Counted from the first letter of the stretch, positions 54,796 to 63,965 are shown. The stretch: DNA of 64,000 bases from Marinobacterium arenosum (GCF_019795155.1 NZ_JAILYN010000002.1:124001-188000); one strand, 5' to 3'. A program made the numbers and translations. The notes: generated by a model from the sequence alone, not told the origin.

Positions 54796-55278
54796 ATGAT
54801 CAATAGCCTTCTGCAACAGGCCCGCAGCCCGGCATTTATCGCCGGTCTTGGCGCCATGCTCTGCATCACCGTCCTGGCCAGCCTGGAGCAACTCAACAGC
54901 GCCAGCCTGTGGCTGATGGCCCCGTTCGGCGCCACCATGGTGATCCTGTTCGGCCTGCCGGACAGTCCGCTGGCCCAACCGAAAAACATCATCGCCGGTC
55001 ATATCCTGACCACGCTGATCGGCTTGAGCGTATTGCAGCTGTTCGGCGTGCAGCCCTGGTCGCTGGGTTTGGCGGTCGGCCTGGCGGTGGCCTTGATGCT
55101 GGCGACCGGCACCACCCATCCGCCGGCCGGCGCCAACCCGCTATTGGTAATGCTGACCGGCCAGGGCTGGAGTTTCCTGATCACGCCGGTGGCGATCGGA
55201 GCGGTGCTGATCGTGCTGTTCGGACTGATCTATCACCGGGTAATCTGCCGTCGTCGCTACCCCACCCGCTGGCTGTGA
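54796..55278 (+). CDS. HPP-family integral membrane protein
   Basis: A 160-residue membrane protein of four helices with the family signature GTTHPPAGANPLLVML (about 105-120) and LWLMAPFGATMVILFGLPDSPLAQPKNIIAGH. HPP proteins are linked in some organisms with nitrite transport, but most are uncharacterised. Control by the adjacent TetR regulator is likely. Confidence 0.85.
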   Translation: MINSLLQQARSPAFIAGLGAMLCITVLASLEQLNSASLWLMAPFGATMVILFGLPDSPLAQPKNIIAGHILTTLIGLSVLQLFGVQPWSLGLAVGLAVALMLATGTTHPPAGANPLLVMLTGQGWSFLITPVAIGAVLIVLFGLIYHRVICRRRYPTRWL

Positions 55279-55365
55279 GATGCTTTCTAAAGTTGACAGT
55301 TCACAGCACGGAGTAAACAGTCAGGCCGACGTGAAAGAAAATTTGCAGAGATAAGGAGCAACAGC

Positions 55366-55755
55366 ATGGAGATCGCCAGAAGCGGCATTATTCTGAATAC
55401 CGAACACTATGACCAATGCGTGGAGTTCTACCAGACGGTATTCGGCCTGGAGGTCCTGTTCCAAAAGACAGAGGGCGACTTCCGGCTGACCTGCTGCGCC
55501 TTCGGCGGCAGCTACCTGATGATCGAGACCGGCGGCCAGGCCAAGCGCGGCGGCAAGTCGATCGCCGAAGGCGCCTGCAAGCTACGTTTCAATGTGGCCG
55601 ATATCGAGCTGGCACTGGCGCGGCTGAAGGCGCTGGGCATCGACGCCGAGATCGTCCGCAACGACTGGGGCTCGACCATCAACCTGCACGACCCGGACGG
55701 CAACCGGATCGGCATTCGCGACGAAGCCGGCTTTATCGAGCAGATGGCCGGCTGA
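55366..55755 (+). CDS. VOC-family protein (glyoxalase/bleomycin-resistance fold)
   Basis: A 129-residue single-domain VOC protein: ILNTEHYDQCVEFYQTVFGLEVLF near the start and INLHDPDGNRIGIRDE at the end, with the metal-ligand pattern His/Glu partly kept. The substrate cannot be told. AAGGAG lies 9 nt upstream of the ATG. It is convergent with the SDR gene. Confidence 0.85.
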   Translation: MEIARSGIILNTEHYDQCVEFYQTVFGLEVLFQKTEGDFRLTCCAFGGSYLMIETGGQAKRGGKSIAEGACKLRFNVADIELALARLKALGIDAEIVRNDWGSTINLHDPDGNRIGIRDEAGFIEQMAG

Positions 55756-55771
55756 ATCGCCCTGCTGCAAT

Positions 55772-56509
55772 TTACCCGTTGACCAGCCGCATCCCCCGCT
55801 GCGGTGCCAGCAGCGCCAGCCAGCGGGCCAGCCTGGACTTTCCCGGTCTGATCTGATGGCAGCCGGCACGGATCCCTTGCAACGTCAGCCGGGCCGCTTG
55901 TTCGGCGCTGATCGCCGGTACGCTGTCCGGCAACTGTCCCAGGTGAAACTGGGTGTCCACCAGAGGCATCAACACCTCGTAAACCTCGACCGATGTCTCT
56001 TGCAATCGCCAGCGCAGGCTTTCGCTGTAGGAATGCAATGCCGCCTTGGCGGCGCAGTAGAACGCCTGCTCGGCCTTCGGCAGGTAGACCAGGCCGGTGG
56101 TGATATTGACGATGGCAGCCCGTGGCCGGGCCCGCAGCTGCGGCAGCAACGCGTTACATAAGGCCGCCGGCGCGATGAAGTTCAGCGCCAGGTCCCGTGC
56201 CATGGCGCTGTCGTTGTCGTCCCCCTCCAGCAGATCGACCGGCTGTTTACCTCCGGCGTTATTGATCAACAGATCCAACTGCGGATAGCTCGCCAGCAGC
56301 CGGGCGACCAGCGCGTTGCGCTGGCGCTCGTCGGTCAGGTCGCACTGCTCGATCAGCAGACCGGGCAATGCCGCCTTGGCACGCTGGAGCTTATCGTCAT
56401 TGCGACCGCAGATGATCACCCGGTTGTCGGGCAGCAACGCCCGGGCCAGCTCAAGGCCGATCCCTTCACTGCCGCCGGTAATCAAGATGGTGTTGCCAAT
56501 CAGTTTCAT
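55772..56509 (-). CDS. Short-chain dehydrogenase/reductase
   Basis: A 245-residue Rossmann enzyme with the cofactor loop ITGGSEGIG, the NNAGG motif and the catalytic YCAAK (Tyr-x3-Lys) after NITTGLVY. It is most like the DltE/YciK group of NAD(P)-dependent oxidoreductases. The substrate is unknown. A gene for a Crp-like regulator follows upstream on the same strand with a 38-bp gap. Confidence 0.88.
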   Translation of the reverse strand: MKLIGNTILITGGSEGIGLELARALLPDNRVIICGRNDDKLQRAKAALPGLLIEQCDLTDERQRNALVARLLASYPQLDLLINNAGGKQPVDLLEGDDNDSAMARDLALNFIAPAALCNALLPQLRARPRAAIVNITTGLVYLPKAEQAFYCAAKAALHSYSESLRWRLQETSVEVYEVLMPLVDTQFHLGQLPDSVPAISAEQAARLTLQGIRAGCHQIRPGKSRLARWLALLAPQRGMRLVNG

Positions 56510-56547
56510 CGTCGGGCCTCCCGGTTGGTGAAGGCCCGAGTATCCGC

Positions 56548-57183
56548 TCAGCGTGCGCCGGCTTCATTAACCCGGGTTAATCCCATTCGGCGACGGATCC
56601 GGGACAGGGCCACTTCGGTGATGCCCAGGTAGGAGGCGATATGATAGTTGGGAATCTGCCCGGCCAGTTGACCGAACTCCGCCAGGAACTTCTGGTAGCG
56701 CTGCTCCGCCGACAGCAACAGGAAGTCGGCTTCGCGGCGCTCCTTCTTGATCACCAGCAGCTCCAGCATACGCCGATAGAGCCGGTTCCAATCGGCCTGG
56801 CTGTCCGCCAGCATCAGAAAATCCGTATAACGCAGCGACAGGCATTCGGCCGGCGCCAGGGCCTGGATATGGAACGGTGCCGGCTCACCGGTAACCAGCG
56901 ACAATACACTGCTGGCGACCTGACCGGGACCGCAGAACGACTTATTGAACTCCCGCCCGTCGCGGTTGAGGTAGTAATAGCGGGCCAGCCCCGAGGTCAG
57001 GAACAGCAGTTGATCGACCGGTCGACCGGCGCTCAGCAGGTGTTCGTCAGCTTCAAATCGGCAACGGGAAAACAGGGGTTCCGCCGCCTGCCAGGCTGAA
57101 CCCGACAACGGCACCACCGCAGCCAGTGCCTGGTGCAGGAATTCAAGTTGCGCCTGCAAGCTAACGTCAGATCTTCCGTTCAT
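56548..57183 (-). CDS. Crp/Fnr-family transcriptional regulator
   Basis: A 211-residue protein with an N-terminal cyclic-nucleotide-binding-type beta barrel (about 20-140, ADEHLLSAGRPVDQLLFLTSGLARYYYL) and a C-terminal helix-turn-helix (IPNYHIASYLGITEVALSRIRRRMG). No Fnr-type cysteine cluster is present. It probably forms an operon with the SDR gene and the LysE-type gene (16-bp spacing). Confidence 0.87.
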   Translation of the reverse strand: MNGRSDVSLQAQLEFLHQALAAVVPLSGSAWQAAEPLFSRCRFEADEHLLSAGRPVDQLLFLTSGLARYYYLNRDGREFNKSFCGPGQVASSVLSLVTGEPAPFHIQALAPAECLSLRYTDFLMLADSQADWNRLYRRMLELLVIKKERREADFLLLSAEQRYQKFLAEFGQLAGQIPNYHIASYLGITEVALSRIRRRMGLTRVNEAGAR

Positions 57184-57199
57184 GAACCGCCCTCCTCGC

Positions 57200-57826
57200 T
57201 CAGCGCTGTTTCATCAAGGCCACCGCCAGCCCTGATGATACAAAGGTGGCGCCGGCACCGATATTCAAGCCGGCAACCAACTTCGGTTTAGCCTGCAACC
57301 AGGCCGACAGCCGGGCCGAGAAAACACCCATCAGGGCGAAGCCGGCCGCCGTCAGCAGCGCAAACCAGCCACCGTAAACCAGCATCTGCGTGGTCACCGA
57401 GCCCAGTTCCGGATTGACGAACTGGGGTACGAACGCCAGCACGAACAGGCCCGGTTTCGGATTCAATGCCGCCGACAGGAAACCGGTGGCAAAGATCCGG
57501 CCCAACGGCTGCCGCTTGACCGGATCGAGGCTGATCAGGCTGCGCGAGCGCAACACCCGGATACCCAGCCAGATCAGGTAGCCGGCGCCCAGCAGCTGCA
57601 CCGCATAGAAGGCCAGCGCCGAGGTCTGCAGCAGCAGGGTCAGGCCGAAAGTGGCAGCAAATACATGGAACAGGATTCCGCTACCGGAAGCCAGACCGGA
57701 GACCAGCGCCGCCAATCGCCCCTGGCTGATACCACGGCCGATCGCCAGCAGGTTGTCCGGCCCGGGCGAGATCACCAGCAGCAAACAGGCGACGCTATAG
57801 GCCAGCCAGATTTCAAGTGGAAACAT
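57200..57826 (-). CDS. LysE/RhtB-family amino-acid exporter
   Basis: A 208-residue inner-membrane protein of six helices with the family start LLLVISPGPDNLLAIGRGISQGRLAALVSGLASGSGILFHVFAATFGL and the central GAGYLIWLGIRVLRS. It likely exports an amino acid or small metabolite. It lies 28 bp after the methyltransferase gene in the same direction. Confidence 0.88.
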   Translation of the reverse strand: MFPLEIWLAYSVACLLLVISPGPDNLLAIGRGISQGRLAALVSGLASGSGILFHVFAATFGLTLLLQTSALAFYAVQLLGAGYLIWLGIRVLRSRSLISLDPVKRQPLGRIFATGFLSAALNPKPGLFVLAFVPQFVNPELGSVTTQMLVYGGWFALLTAAGFALMGVFSARLSAWLQAKPKLVAGLNIGAGATFVSSGLAVALMKQR

Positions 57827-57854
57827 CGATACGCCTCCTGCGTGTTATCGGTCT

Positions 57855-58550
57855 TCAGCTTGCACCGCCGGCAACCGGTTCGGCGATAAAGATCACCGAG
57901 GCCGGCTTGCCGCTGGCGGGATGGACAGGTTCCTGCAATGTGCGCAGCCGGTAGCCGCAGTCGGCCAGCAACTGCAGCCAGCTGGCCAGGGTACGGAAAT
58001 ACCAGGGCGCGGGGTCGGTAAAGTTGCCGTCGATGCCGGCCCAGCTTCCCGAACGCCAGCCGTCCCGGTAGGGCTCGTCGCCGCAGCTCGTCAGTGGGTG
58101 CAGGGTCTGGATGATCAGCATACCGCCGGGCGCCAGTAACCTGGCAACGGCACGCAACAGTTCGGCCACCGCGGCATTGCCGAACAGCGAGAAATTGCAG
58201 ACCACCGTATCCACAGTCTCCGCCAGCTCCCCGGCGATAATCTGTTCATACGACAGCAGCCGATAATCGCCATCGCCGGCCAGGCGCGCCTGGTCGATCA
58301 ACGCCGGCACGGCATCGATGCCGATTACCGAGATCCCCTGCCCGGCCAGCCGGCGGCAGAGCCAGCCCTCGCCGCAGCCCAGATCGATCAATCGGTTGGG
58401 CGCCACACTCAGTACCGCCTCGACAATCGCCCGGTCGGTACAGAGGCGGCGACTTTCGATCCGCTGGGCCCGAACCGCCTCGACCCAGGGATCAGCATTG
58501 CGTTGCCAGCTCTGGCGAATCTGTTGCTCTGCGCTCTTATCGTCAAACAT
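57855..58550 (-). CDS. Class I SAM-dependent methyltransferase
   Basis: A 231-residue methyltransferase with the SAM loop RLIDLGCGEGWLCRRLAGQG (about 54-73), the acidic residue in VIGIDAVPALI, and GGMLIIQTLHPL after the core. The target is not known. It is the first gene of a putative minus-strand set with the LysE exporter, Crp-like regulator and SDR genes. Confidence 0.85.
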   Translation of the reverse strand: MFDDKSAEQQIRQSWQRNADPWVEAVRAQRIESRRLCTDRAIVEAVLSVAPNRLIDLGCGEGWLCRRLAGQGISVIGIDAVPALIDQARLAGDGDYRLLSYEQIIAGELAETVDTVVCNFSLFGNAAVAELLRAVARLLAPGGMLIIQTLHPLTSCGDEPYRDGWRSGSWAGIDGNFTDPAPWYFRTLASWLQLLADCGYRLRTLQEPVHPASGKPASVIFIAEPVAGGAS

Positions 58551-58640
58551 TGATCTGCTAATTCCATTCCATTGGGATTGAGGCCGACGACAGTGGCGTG
58601 CCCTACTCTGCTAGAGACACTATCGCCAGCCCATCGAAAA

Positions 58641-59717
58641 CTAAAAATAGATCGCCTGAAAGCGCATCAGCAGCGCCCCCTCAGCATCGTACAATTCCAG
58701 GTGCTGGCCGACCACCCGCCAATTACGTACCTTCGCCAGCACATCCATATATATCTGCTCGGTATCCATCCCCTGCGGGCAGACCATCCGGGTGCTGGCG
58801 GCCAGGGCGAAGCTGATCTCTTTACCTTCAACCCGATAGCTGCCGATCAGCCGGTTGCAGCCACCAGAACCGGCCAAGCGCCGGTCTTCAGGCCGCAGGA
58901 TCAGGCTGGGCTCGCGTTGCTGACCATATACGGCTACCGGTTTTGCCATTAGCCGGGTTAGCTTCCAGTAGGTGTTCTCCAGCTGCTCGGTCGCGAAGCG
59001 GCTGCCGCAACTCTCGCCCGGCCAGACGCCCCGGTGCTGCTCGACCACCAGCGTCGGCAGCAGCCGGTCGCCCTCCATTGCCGGGCGCATCTCCAGCCGG
59101 CCATCCAGCTCGACCAGCAATGGCTCGCCCGGTTGGCGACGCTGTGCCAGGTAGTCGCGCTCCAGTGTCGCATTGTCCGCCAACAGGGCCACCGGCCAGC
59201 GCTGGCGACTCAGGCATTCGGTGAAAATCGCGGCGTCGGCCAGGTACTGGTACATGCCGCGCATCTTCAGGCGCGGCTCGATCCGTTCGAAATGGGCCGT
59301 ACGCTCAAGGCTGTAGTTCAGCTCGGAACCGATCGGTTGTCCATCGCGATCCAGCAGCCGCAGGCTGTCCGCGTCAACGACTGCAAAGCGGACCGGTTCA
59401 GCTGCTTCACTGCGCAGTACCAGCTGGCGCCCATCGGCACCCAGCGCCCAGCCACCGAGTTCGTAGAAGGTGCTGTCTGGCTCTCGGTCCAGATAGTGGC
59501 GGCTCAGGAAATAGGAGTGATCGGCAAACAGGTTGAGCCGGTAGCGGATGCCCGGACAATCGGCACAGGGCAGCTCGCCGGTGAAGCTTGCCGGCAGTTG
59601 TGCGAACTCCGCCGGCGCTTTGACCTCACCAGACTCATAAACTGTTCCGGCACAGCCGGGCAACAGCAACATCAACAGCGCACCGACCAGCGCGCCCGGT
59701 ATTTTTGTCAGGTTCAT
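58641..59717 (-). CDS. NlpE-META two-domain outer-membrane lipoprotein
   Basis: A 358-residue lipoprotein with lipobox LLPGC (about 19-23). The N-terminal part (about 35-150) has the NlpE-type barrel with the CADC motif (FTGELPCADCPGIRYRLNLFADHSYFLSRHYL). The C-terminal part (about 245-350) is an HslJ/META domain (LENTYWKLTRLMAKPV, GSGGCNRLIGSYRVEGKEISFA). NlpE in E. coli signals surface contact and lipoprotein sorting stress to Cpx. The ATG at 59717 is the best start. Confidence 0.83.
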   Translation of the reverse strand: MNLTKIPGALVGALLMLLLPGCAGTVYESGEVKAPAEFAQLPASFTGELPCADCPGIRYRLNLFADHSYFLSRHYLDREPDSTFYELGGWALGADGRQLVLRSEAAEPVRFAVVDADSLRLLDRDGQPIGSELNYSLERTAHFERIEPRLKMRGMYQYLADAAIFTECLSRQRWPVALLADNATLERDYLAQRRQPGEPLLVELDGRLEMRPAMEGDRLLPTLVVEQHRGVWPGESCGSRFATEQLENTYWKLTRLMAKPVAVYGQQREPSLILRPEDRRLAGSGGCNRLIGSYRVEGKEISFALAASTRMVCPQGMDTEQIYMDVLAKVRNWRVVGQHLELYDAEGALLMRFQAIYF

Positions 59718-59811
59718 CAAAAGGATCCCATCGGAGGCAGGCAACTACATGGCTAGAGGAAGACCGCCGTGCCTTGTATTCGTTCCCACGCCAGGGCACA
59801 AGACCGATCAC

Positions 59812-61125
59812 TTACTCGGAGCCGGACAGTATCAGCAGCGTACCGACCCGATGCCGACCGAGCATGATCGGTTGCTGCTGCAGGGCATTCAGCCAGTTCG
59901 GCGTATCAGCTGCGGTCGCCGGGGCCGCCAGATCCAGTTCGGGCAATCTCGTCTGCGGGGTCAGCTCTAGATCGGCGCCGATCATCTGCAACGCCCGATG
60001 GGCCAACGCATTGGCTTTGACCAGCCGTCCGCGCCGGTCGAACGCCAGAAGTCCCGGGCCCCGCCAGTTGCGAAACCGGTCGCGGGTGGCCTCGATCACC
60101 TGTTCCCGGCAGCGGAAATAGAGTTCCTGCAGGTTGGCTTCGATCATCCGGGCGGCGGTCATCGCGAAGTCCAGTGCATGGCGCTGATAGCTGTCGGTCA
60201 GGCCGGACAGGTCCAGTACCCCGAGAACCCGGCCATCGTGCGGATCCCGGATCAGGTCGGCTGAACAGGTCCAGTGCTTGATACCGGCACAAAAATGTTC
60301 GGCGCCATACAGCTGTACCGGCTCCGCTGCAGTCAGTGCGGTGCCGATCGCATTGGTACCGATCGAAGCTTCACCCCAATGCGCCCCTTCGATCAGGTTG
60401 ACCTTATGGCCGGTGCCACAGGCCGGCGGGTCGCCGGCAATATCGAGGATCAAACCCTCGGTGTCGGCCAGCAAAACCAGGCTGTCGGATTCGAACAACA
60501 AACTGCCGGCACGCTCCAATACCGGTTTAGCGGCGGTGCGCAAATCCGACTGAGAAGCACGCCTCAGCTCCAACTGTTCCTGGGCGAGTACAGGTGCCTG
60601 TTGCAGCTCCGGATCGACCTTCGATGACTGGCAGCGATACCAGGAATCCTCGACCACCGGGCGAATCAACTCACGGGGATAGGTTTGTTCCAGCAGGAAC
60701 TGCTCCCAGGTCGACAGCAGCCGATCATGCATCTCGGGATTACTGAGCAGGTGAGAACGGTCACGCATCCGCTCGGTCGCCTGAGCCGCCTGCTGGCGGG
60801 TAAAGAACTGGCCATGCCGCAGGAACCCCGCCACCACACCGGGCTTGACCGCCGTTACCCGGCCATCTTCCTGGCGGGCCACCACCAGATCTTCCGGCAG
60901 GCCGTCCAGCAGATGCATCGGTGCCTGCAGGCCATTGGCAAAGCGGGAGGGATACACGCCACCGGTATCCATATCGTAGAACGCCGGCAGAAAGCCCAGT
61001 GAACGGTTGCCCTCACTGGCACCGCCACTGCCGATGAACAGTGCATTCTGCTGCAACAGGGCAGCCGGTGTCAGTTCACCTGCAGTGGCTTGGGCCGAAA
61101 TGATTGGGGCGGGCCTGGTTGCCAT
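59812..61125 (-). CDS. AcoR-like sensor protein lacking AAA+ and DNA-binding domains
   Basis: A 437-residue protein. Residues 22-110 (ALFIGSGGASEGNRSLGFLPAFYD to GVVAGFLRHGQFFTRQQAAQ) form an unusual N-terminal domain. From about 140 to 330 it has the AcoR-type GAF region (PVVEDSWYRCQSSKVDPEL, EASIGTNAIGTALTAAEPVQLYGAEHFC), then a PAS-like segment to about 420 (GPGLLAFDRRGRLVKANALAHRALQ). In AcoR family activators an AAA+ sigma-54 domain and Fis-type HTH follow; here the frame stops cleanly before them and no continuation is seen in other frames. Confidence 0.75.
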   Translation of the reverse strand: MATRPAPIISAQATAGELTPAALLQQNALFIGSGGASEGNRSLGFLPAFYDMDTGGVYPSRFANGLQAPMHLLDGLPEDLVVARQEDGRVTAVKPGVVAGFLRHGQFFTRQQAAQATERMRDRSHLLSNPEMHDRLLSTWEQFLLEQTYPRELIRPVVEDSWYRCQSSKVDPELQQAPVLAQEQLELRRASQSDLRTAAKPVLERAGSLLFESDSLVLLADTEGLILDIAGDPPACGTGHKVNLIEGAHWGEASIGTNAIGTALTAAEPVQLYGAEHFCAGIKHWTCSADLIRDPHDGRVLGVLDLSGLTDSYQRHALDFAMTAARMIEANLQELYFRCREQVIEATRDRFRNWRGPGLLAFDRRGRLVKANALAHRALQMIGADLELTPQTRLPELDLAAPATAADTPNWLNALQQQPIMLGRHRVGTLLILSGSE

Positions 61126-61417
61126 CGGTCGCTCCCGGCCACAGGGCCTGTCAGCGCCGGCCGGCGCTTAAAGCGGTCAAGACTAGCCGCCACAGCCAGC
61201 GGTAGAAATCGATCCGATTCCGTTAATCCAAGGGGGGAAATGAACCCTCGTCCACCTTGGCCACGGGCTTGGCGACCGTGCCTATAAAGTATAGCGGCGC
61301 TCAGGCTGCGACAGCCCCGGCCAGAATGAGAGAGGTGGGATAACCGGGGCCAAGCTGGTCGGCCAGGGCCCCGACTCGCAGAGCACCGGTCGACCGATGC
61401 GCCGGCGCTTTAGCGGG

Positions 61418-61708
61418 TTAGCCGTCTTTCAGCTGCGCCAGCTCCGGGGCACTCATCGATGGCAGCCACTCGACGATCTGGTACTCGGCGATCCCTTCGC
61501 GGCTGAACGGGTCTTGCCGGACGATCTGCTCAATCGCCTGCCGGTTGTCGGCGCGAGCCAGAATCACCCCACCGCTGCGAGGCTCCTTGCGACCGGACAG
61601 CAGGAAATGCCCGGAAGCATAATAACGCTCGAGAAACTCGCGGTGCTCGCCGACGAAGCGATCCACCTCGGACAGCGGTTTAACGTAGTTCAGCAGCAGT
61701 AGAAACAT
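61418..61708 (-). CDS. YciI-family protein
   Basis: A 96-residue ferredoxin-like protein of the YciI family (MFLLLLNYVKPLSEVDRFVGEHREFLERYYASGHFLLSGR), with the conserved His and Asp in the putative active site region (VGEHREFL, QDPFSREG). The function is unknown; some relatives take part in ring-cleavage pathways. Confidence 0.85.
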   Translation of the reverse strand: MFLLLLNYVKPLSEVDRFVGEHREFLERYYASGHFLLSGRKEPRSGGVILARADNRQAIEQIVRQDPFSREGIAEYQIVEWLPSMSAPELAQLKDG

Positions 61709-61723
61709 TCGATAAATCCTTAG

Positions 61724-62008
61724 CTAAAGTTCTTTATTCCATCTGTCGGTCTGAGCCCTCACGCGCCCGACCCACTTCATTGGTGTTACAAATGACAGCT
61801 GCCCTGCATGGCCGGTTAGAAGCCTACGACCAATTATCCTGCTCGGGATGGTTATGAAATCCCGCTCAATAGGGGCGCAGACGACATATTCCTGCCCATC
61901 CATCTGAACTTCAAGTTCTTGGGCGAGGAACCGCTGGAAACCTTCTTCTGGTTCGACGTGATGAAGATCCCACAGATCGAACTGGACTGCATACGGTTTG
62001 AAGCCCAT
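61724..62008 (-). CDS. Hypothetical 94-residue protein
   Basis: Starts MGFKPYAVQFDLWDLHHVEPEEGFQRFLAQELEVQMDGQEYVVCAPIERDFITIP. It is well-formed and globular in composition, but I recognise no family. It lies 15 bp upstream of the YciI gene on the same strand and may share its transcript. The base composition is lower in GC than in neighbours. The ATG at 62008 is preferred; a TTG two codons earlier is possible. Confidence 0.5.
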   Translation of the reverse strand: MGFKPYAVQFDLWDLHHVEPEEGFQRFLAQELEVQMDGQEYVVCAPIERDFITIPSRIIGRRLLTGHAGQLSFVTPMKWVGRVRAQTDRWNKEL

Positions 62009-62218
62009 ATCCAACGCAACTTAGCCCCGGCTGAGATTAGATAACGCCGGAAGATTCATGCAGGGATCAACGCCGCTCCGCCGGAGCAACGGTTACAAAT
62101 GTAGTGTGGCTGTAATTCAGCTCCAACCCTTTTGCCCGACTGAAGGGCGGTTAGTTGGCATGCATAGTGCTTAAATCTGATCCAAAAGTCTGGTGCATTA
62201 AAAGAACGGAGGCATGCC

Positions 62219-62863
62219 ATGATAATTCAGTCCACTTCTGCCCGTTACTTCACCGCCGAATCTTTGCGTGCATCATCATCCCGGCAAAATCCTGCCGCAA
62301 CGACGACAAATTTTGCCGAAAACATCCACATGTCCCGGCCAGCGCAAGAGATCGCCACCTTGGCCTCTTCCATCGCTGTAAGCGACGACAAGTCGGTCGA
62401 AGAAAAGCTTGCCGCGATCAAGGCTAAAGATGCAGTTAGTAGAACGCAGGAAGATCAGGATTATCTGTTCGCCAACGACAAGAAACTTGCAGAAATAACT
62501 TCCAAGAGTAAATCCTCCGATCAGCTCACTGCGGAGGAGCTCGATTACATGCAAAAGGCTGGCGGCTTCGTAAATACCATGGCAAATCTGAGCCCGAAGG
62601 AAAAAGCACTTTATAACAAGGCGGTCGCCAGTGGCGACACCGAGGCCGCCGCCGGCATCAGCCAGATCGCGCTCATTCGCATGATGGGACACATGGCGGG
62701 TGGCGCCAATGGTGAGACATACGACCCGCTCCGCAAAGAGATCACAGCGGCCAACATCGAGAAATACTTCTGCCACAGCATCGTCGATCCAACTGGCAAG
62801 GCCCAGTCCCAATTCCAATTCCAAGCCTTGATTCAATACTTAGAAAACACTCCGGATGTTTGA
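62219..62863 (+). CDS. Hypothetical 214-residue protein, AT-richer than its surroundings
   Basis: A hydrophilic, helix-rich protein without signal peptide or membrane segment (MIIQSTSARYFTAESLRASSSRQ.., LTAEELDYMQKAGGFVNTMANLSPKEKALYNKAVASGDTEAA, ending QSQFQFQALIQYLENTPDV). GGAGG lies 7 nt before the ATG, so translation is likely. I recognise no family. GC content and flanking gene-poor sequence differ from the surrounding core genes, suggesting an acquired gene. Confidence 0.6.
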   Translation: MIIQSTSARYFTAESLRASSSRQNPAATTTNFAENIHMSRPAQEIATLASSIAVSDDKSVEEKLAAIKAKDAVSRTQEDQDYLFANDKKLAEITSKSKSSDQLTAEELDYMQKAGGFVNTMANLSPKEKALYNKAVASGDTEAAAGISQIALIRMMGHMAGGANGETYDPLRKEITAANIEKYFCHSIVDPTGKAQSQFQFQALIQYLENTPDV

Positions 62864-63095
62864 CGCACTGCCGCTGTGACAGGCTTCCTACCCCCTCGTG
62901 CCACCGGAGCCAAGCGCAAAGCCGTGTGAGCCGGTAAATTCAGCCGTTGGGGCTGTTGGCCAAATCTGGCAGCCGTTGGTGCAAGACCCCTCTATTAGAC
63001 ATCGTACAGACACCTTTCCCCTGAGCGCCAGGTGGCGGGGGCACCGTACGAACGCACGAAACCGGCCGAGCAAGGCATTGGCATTGGCATTGGCT

Positions 63096-63965
63096 TTACT
63101 GTTCCATCACTTTGCCCTTGCCGCCGACCCATAGCCGATTGATCTGGCTGCCCTGAGTTTCCAGACGGATTTCGATCAAGCTGGGGGAGGCAGGTGTCAT
63201 CAAGCGTCCCTGTTCAATCAGATAGCAATCATCTGTCCGTTTCATCACCTGATGCAGATAGATAGCAGCGCAGCCGGCGCCCATGCCGGTGGCGGGCTCT
63301 TCATCGATGCCGTAGAAAGGGGCGAACATGCGGGCACTGGCAGTACGCCCGGTTACCTCGGTATCCGGTGCAATCAAGTAGAAACCGATCAATCCCAACT
63401 GCTCACTGATACGGCTGATCCGTTCGAAATCCGGCTGCACGTCTCTCAGGGTGTTGGCGTCGGGCAGCGCGATCACGATGAAAGCGACCCCATTATCGAT
63501 GCGTGCCGGTGGCGCGATGCAGGTAATTTTTTCAATCGGAAGCTGAACGGCGTCCGCCACCTGCCGGGTTTGCTCTGCGGTCAACGGTTCAACCTGTTGC
63601 GGGATCTGCTCCAGATACGCTTTGCCATCCTGGACTTGAAGGCGGCGCAGGCCGTCCACCGTCTCTTTTGTATGCTCACCCTCGCCGAGTTGTCCCTGAT
63701 TGGCCAATACGGAAACGGCGGCTACGGTGGCGTGACCGCAATGGGCAATGCGCTTGGTCGGTGTAAAGAAGTCCAGTTTGATGTCGGCAACCTCAGACGC
63801 GGATACAAACGCCGTCTCCGGAAAACCGGCCTCCGCCGCGATGGCCTGCATCTCGGTTTCGCTCATTTGATCGGCATTCAACACCACACCGGCGGGATTG
63901 CCACCGCAATCCTGATCGACGAAAGCACTGAAGACGGCAACCTGATGTTTCATAGCGTGTTTCAT
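63096..63965 (-). CDS. PhzF-family isomerase-like protein
   Basis: A 289-residue protein of the PhzF/diaminopimelate epimerase-like fold. It shows QVAVFSAFVDQDCGGNPAGVVL at the start, the catalytic Glu in GFPETAFVS (Glu50), FFTPTKRIAHCGHATVAAV, and GIDEEPATGMGAGCAAIYL in the second domain. Phenazine genes are absent, so a phenazine role is not implied. The start may be 63965 or the next ATG at 63953; the ribosome site is weak for both. Confidence 0.88.
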   Translation of the reverse strand: MKHAMKHQVAVFSAFVDQDCGGNPAGVVLNADQMSETEMQAIAAEAGFPETAFVSASEVADIKLDFFTPTKRIAHCGHATVAAVSVLANQGQLGEGEHTKETVDGLRRLQVQDGKAYLEQIPQQVEPLTAEQTRQVADAVQLPIEKITCIAPPARIDNGVAFIVIALPDANTLRDVQPDFERISRISEQLGLIGFYLIAPDTEVTGRTASARMFAPFYGIDEEPATGMGAGCAAIYLHQVMKRTDDCYLIEQGRLMTPASPSLIEIRLETQGSQINRLWVGGKGKVMEQ

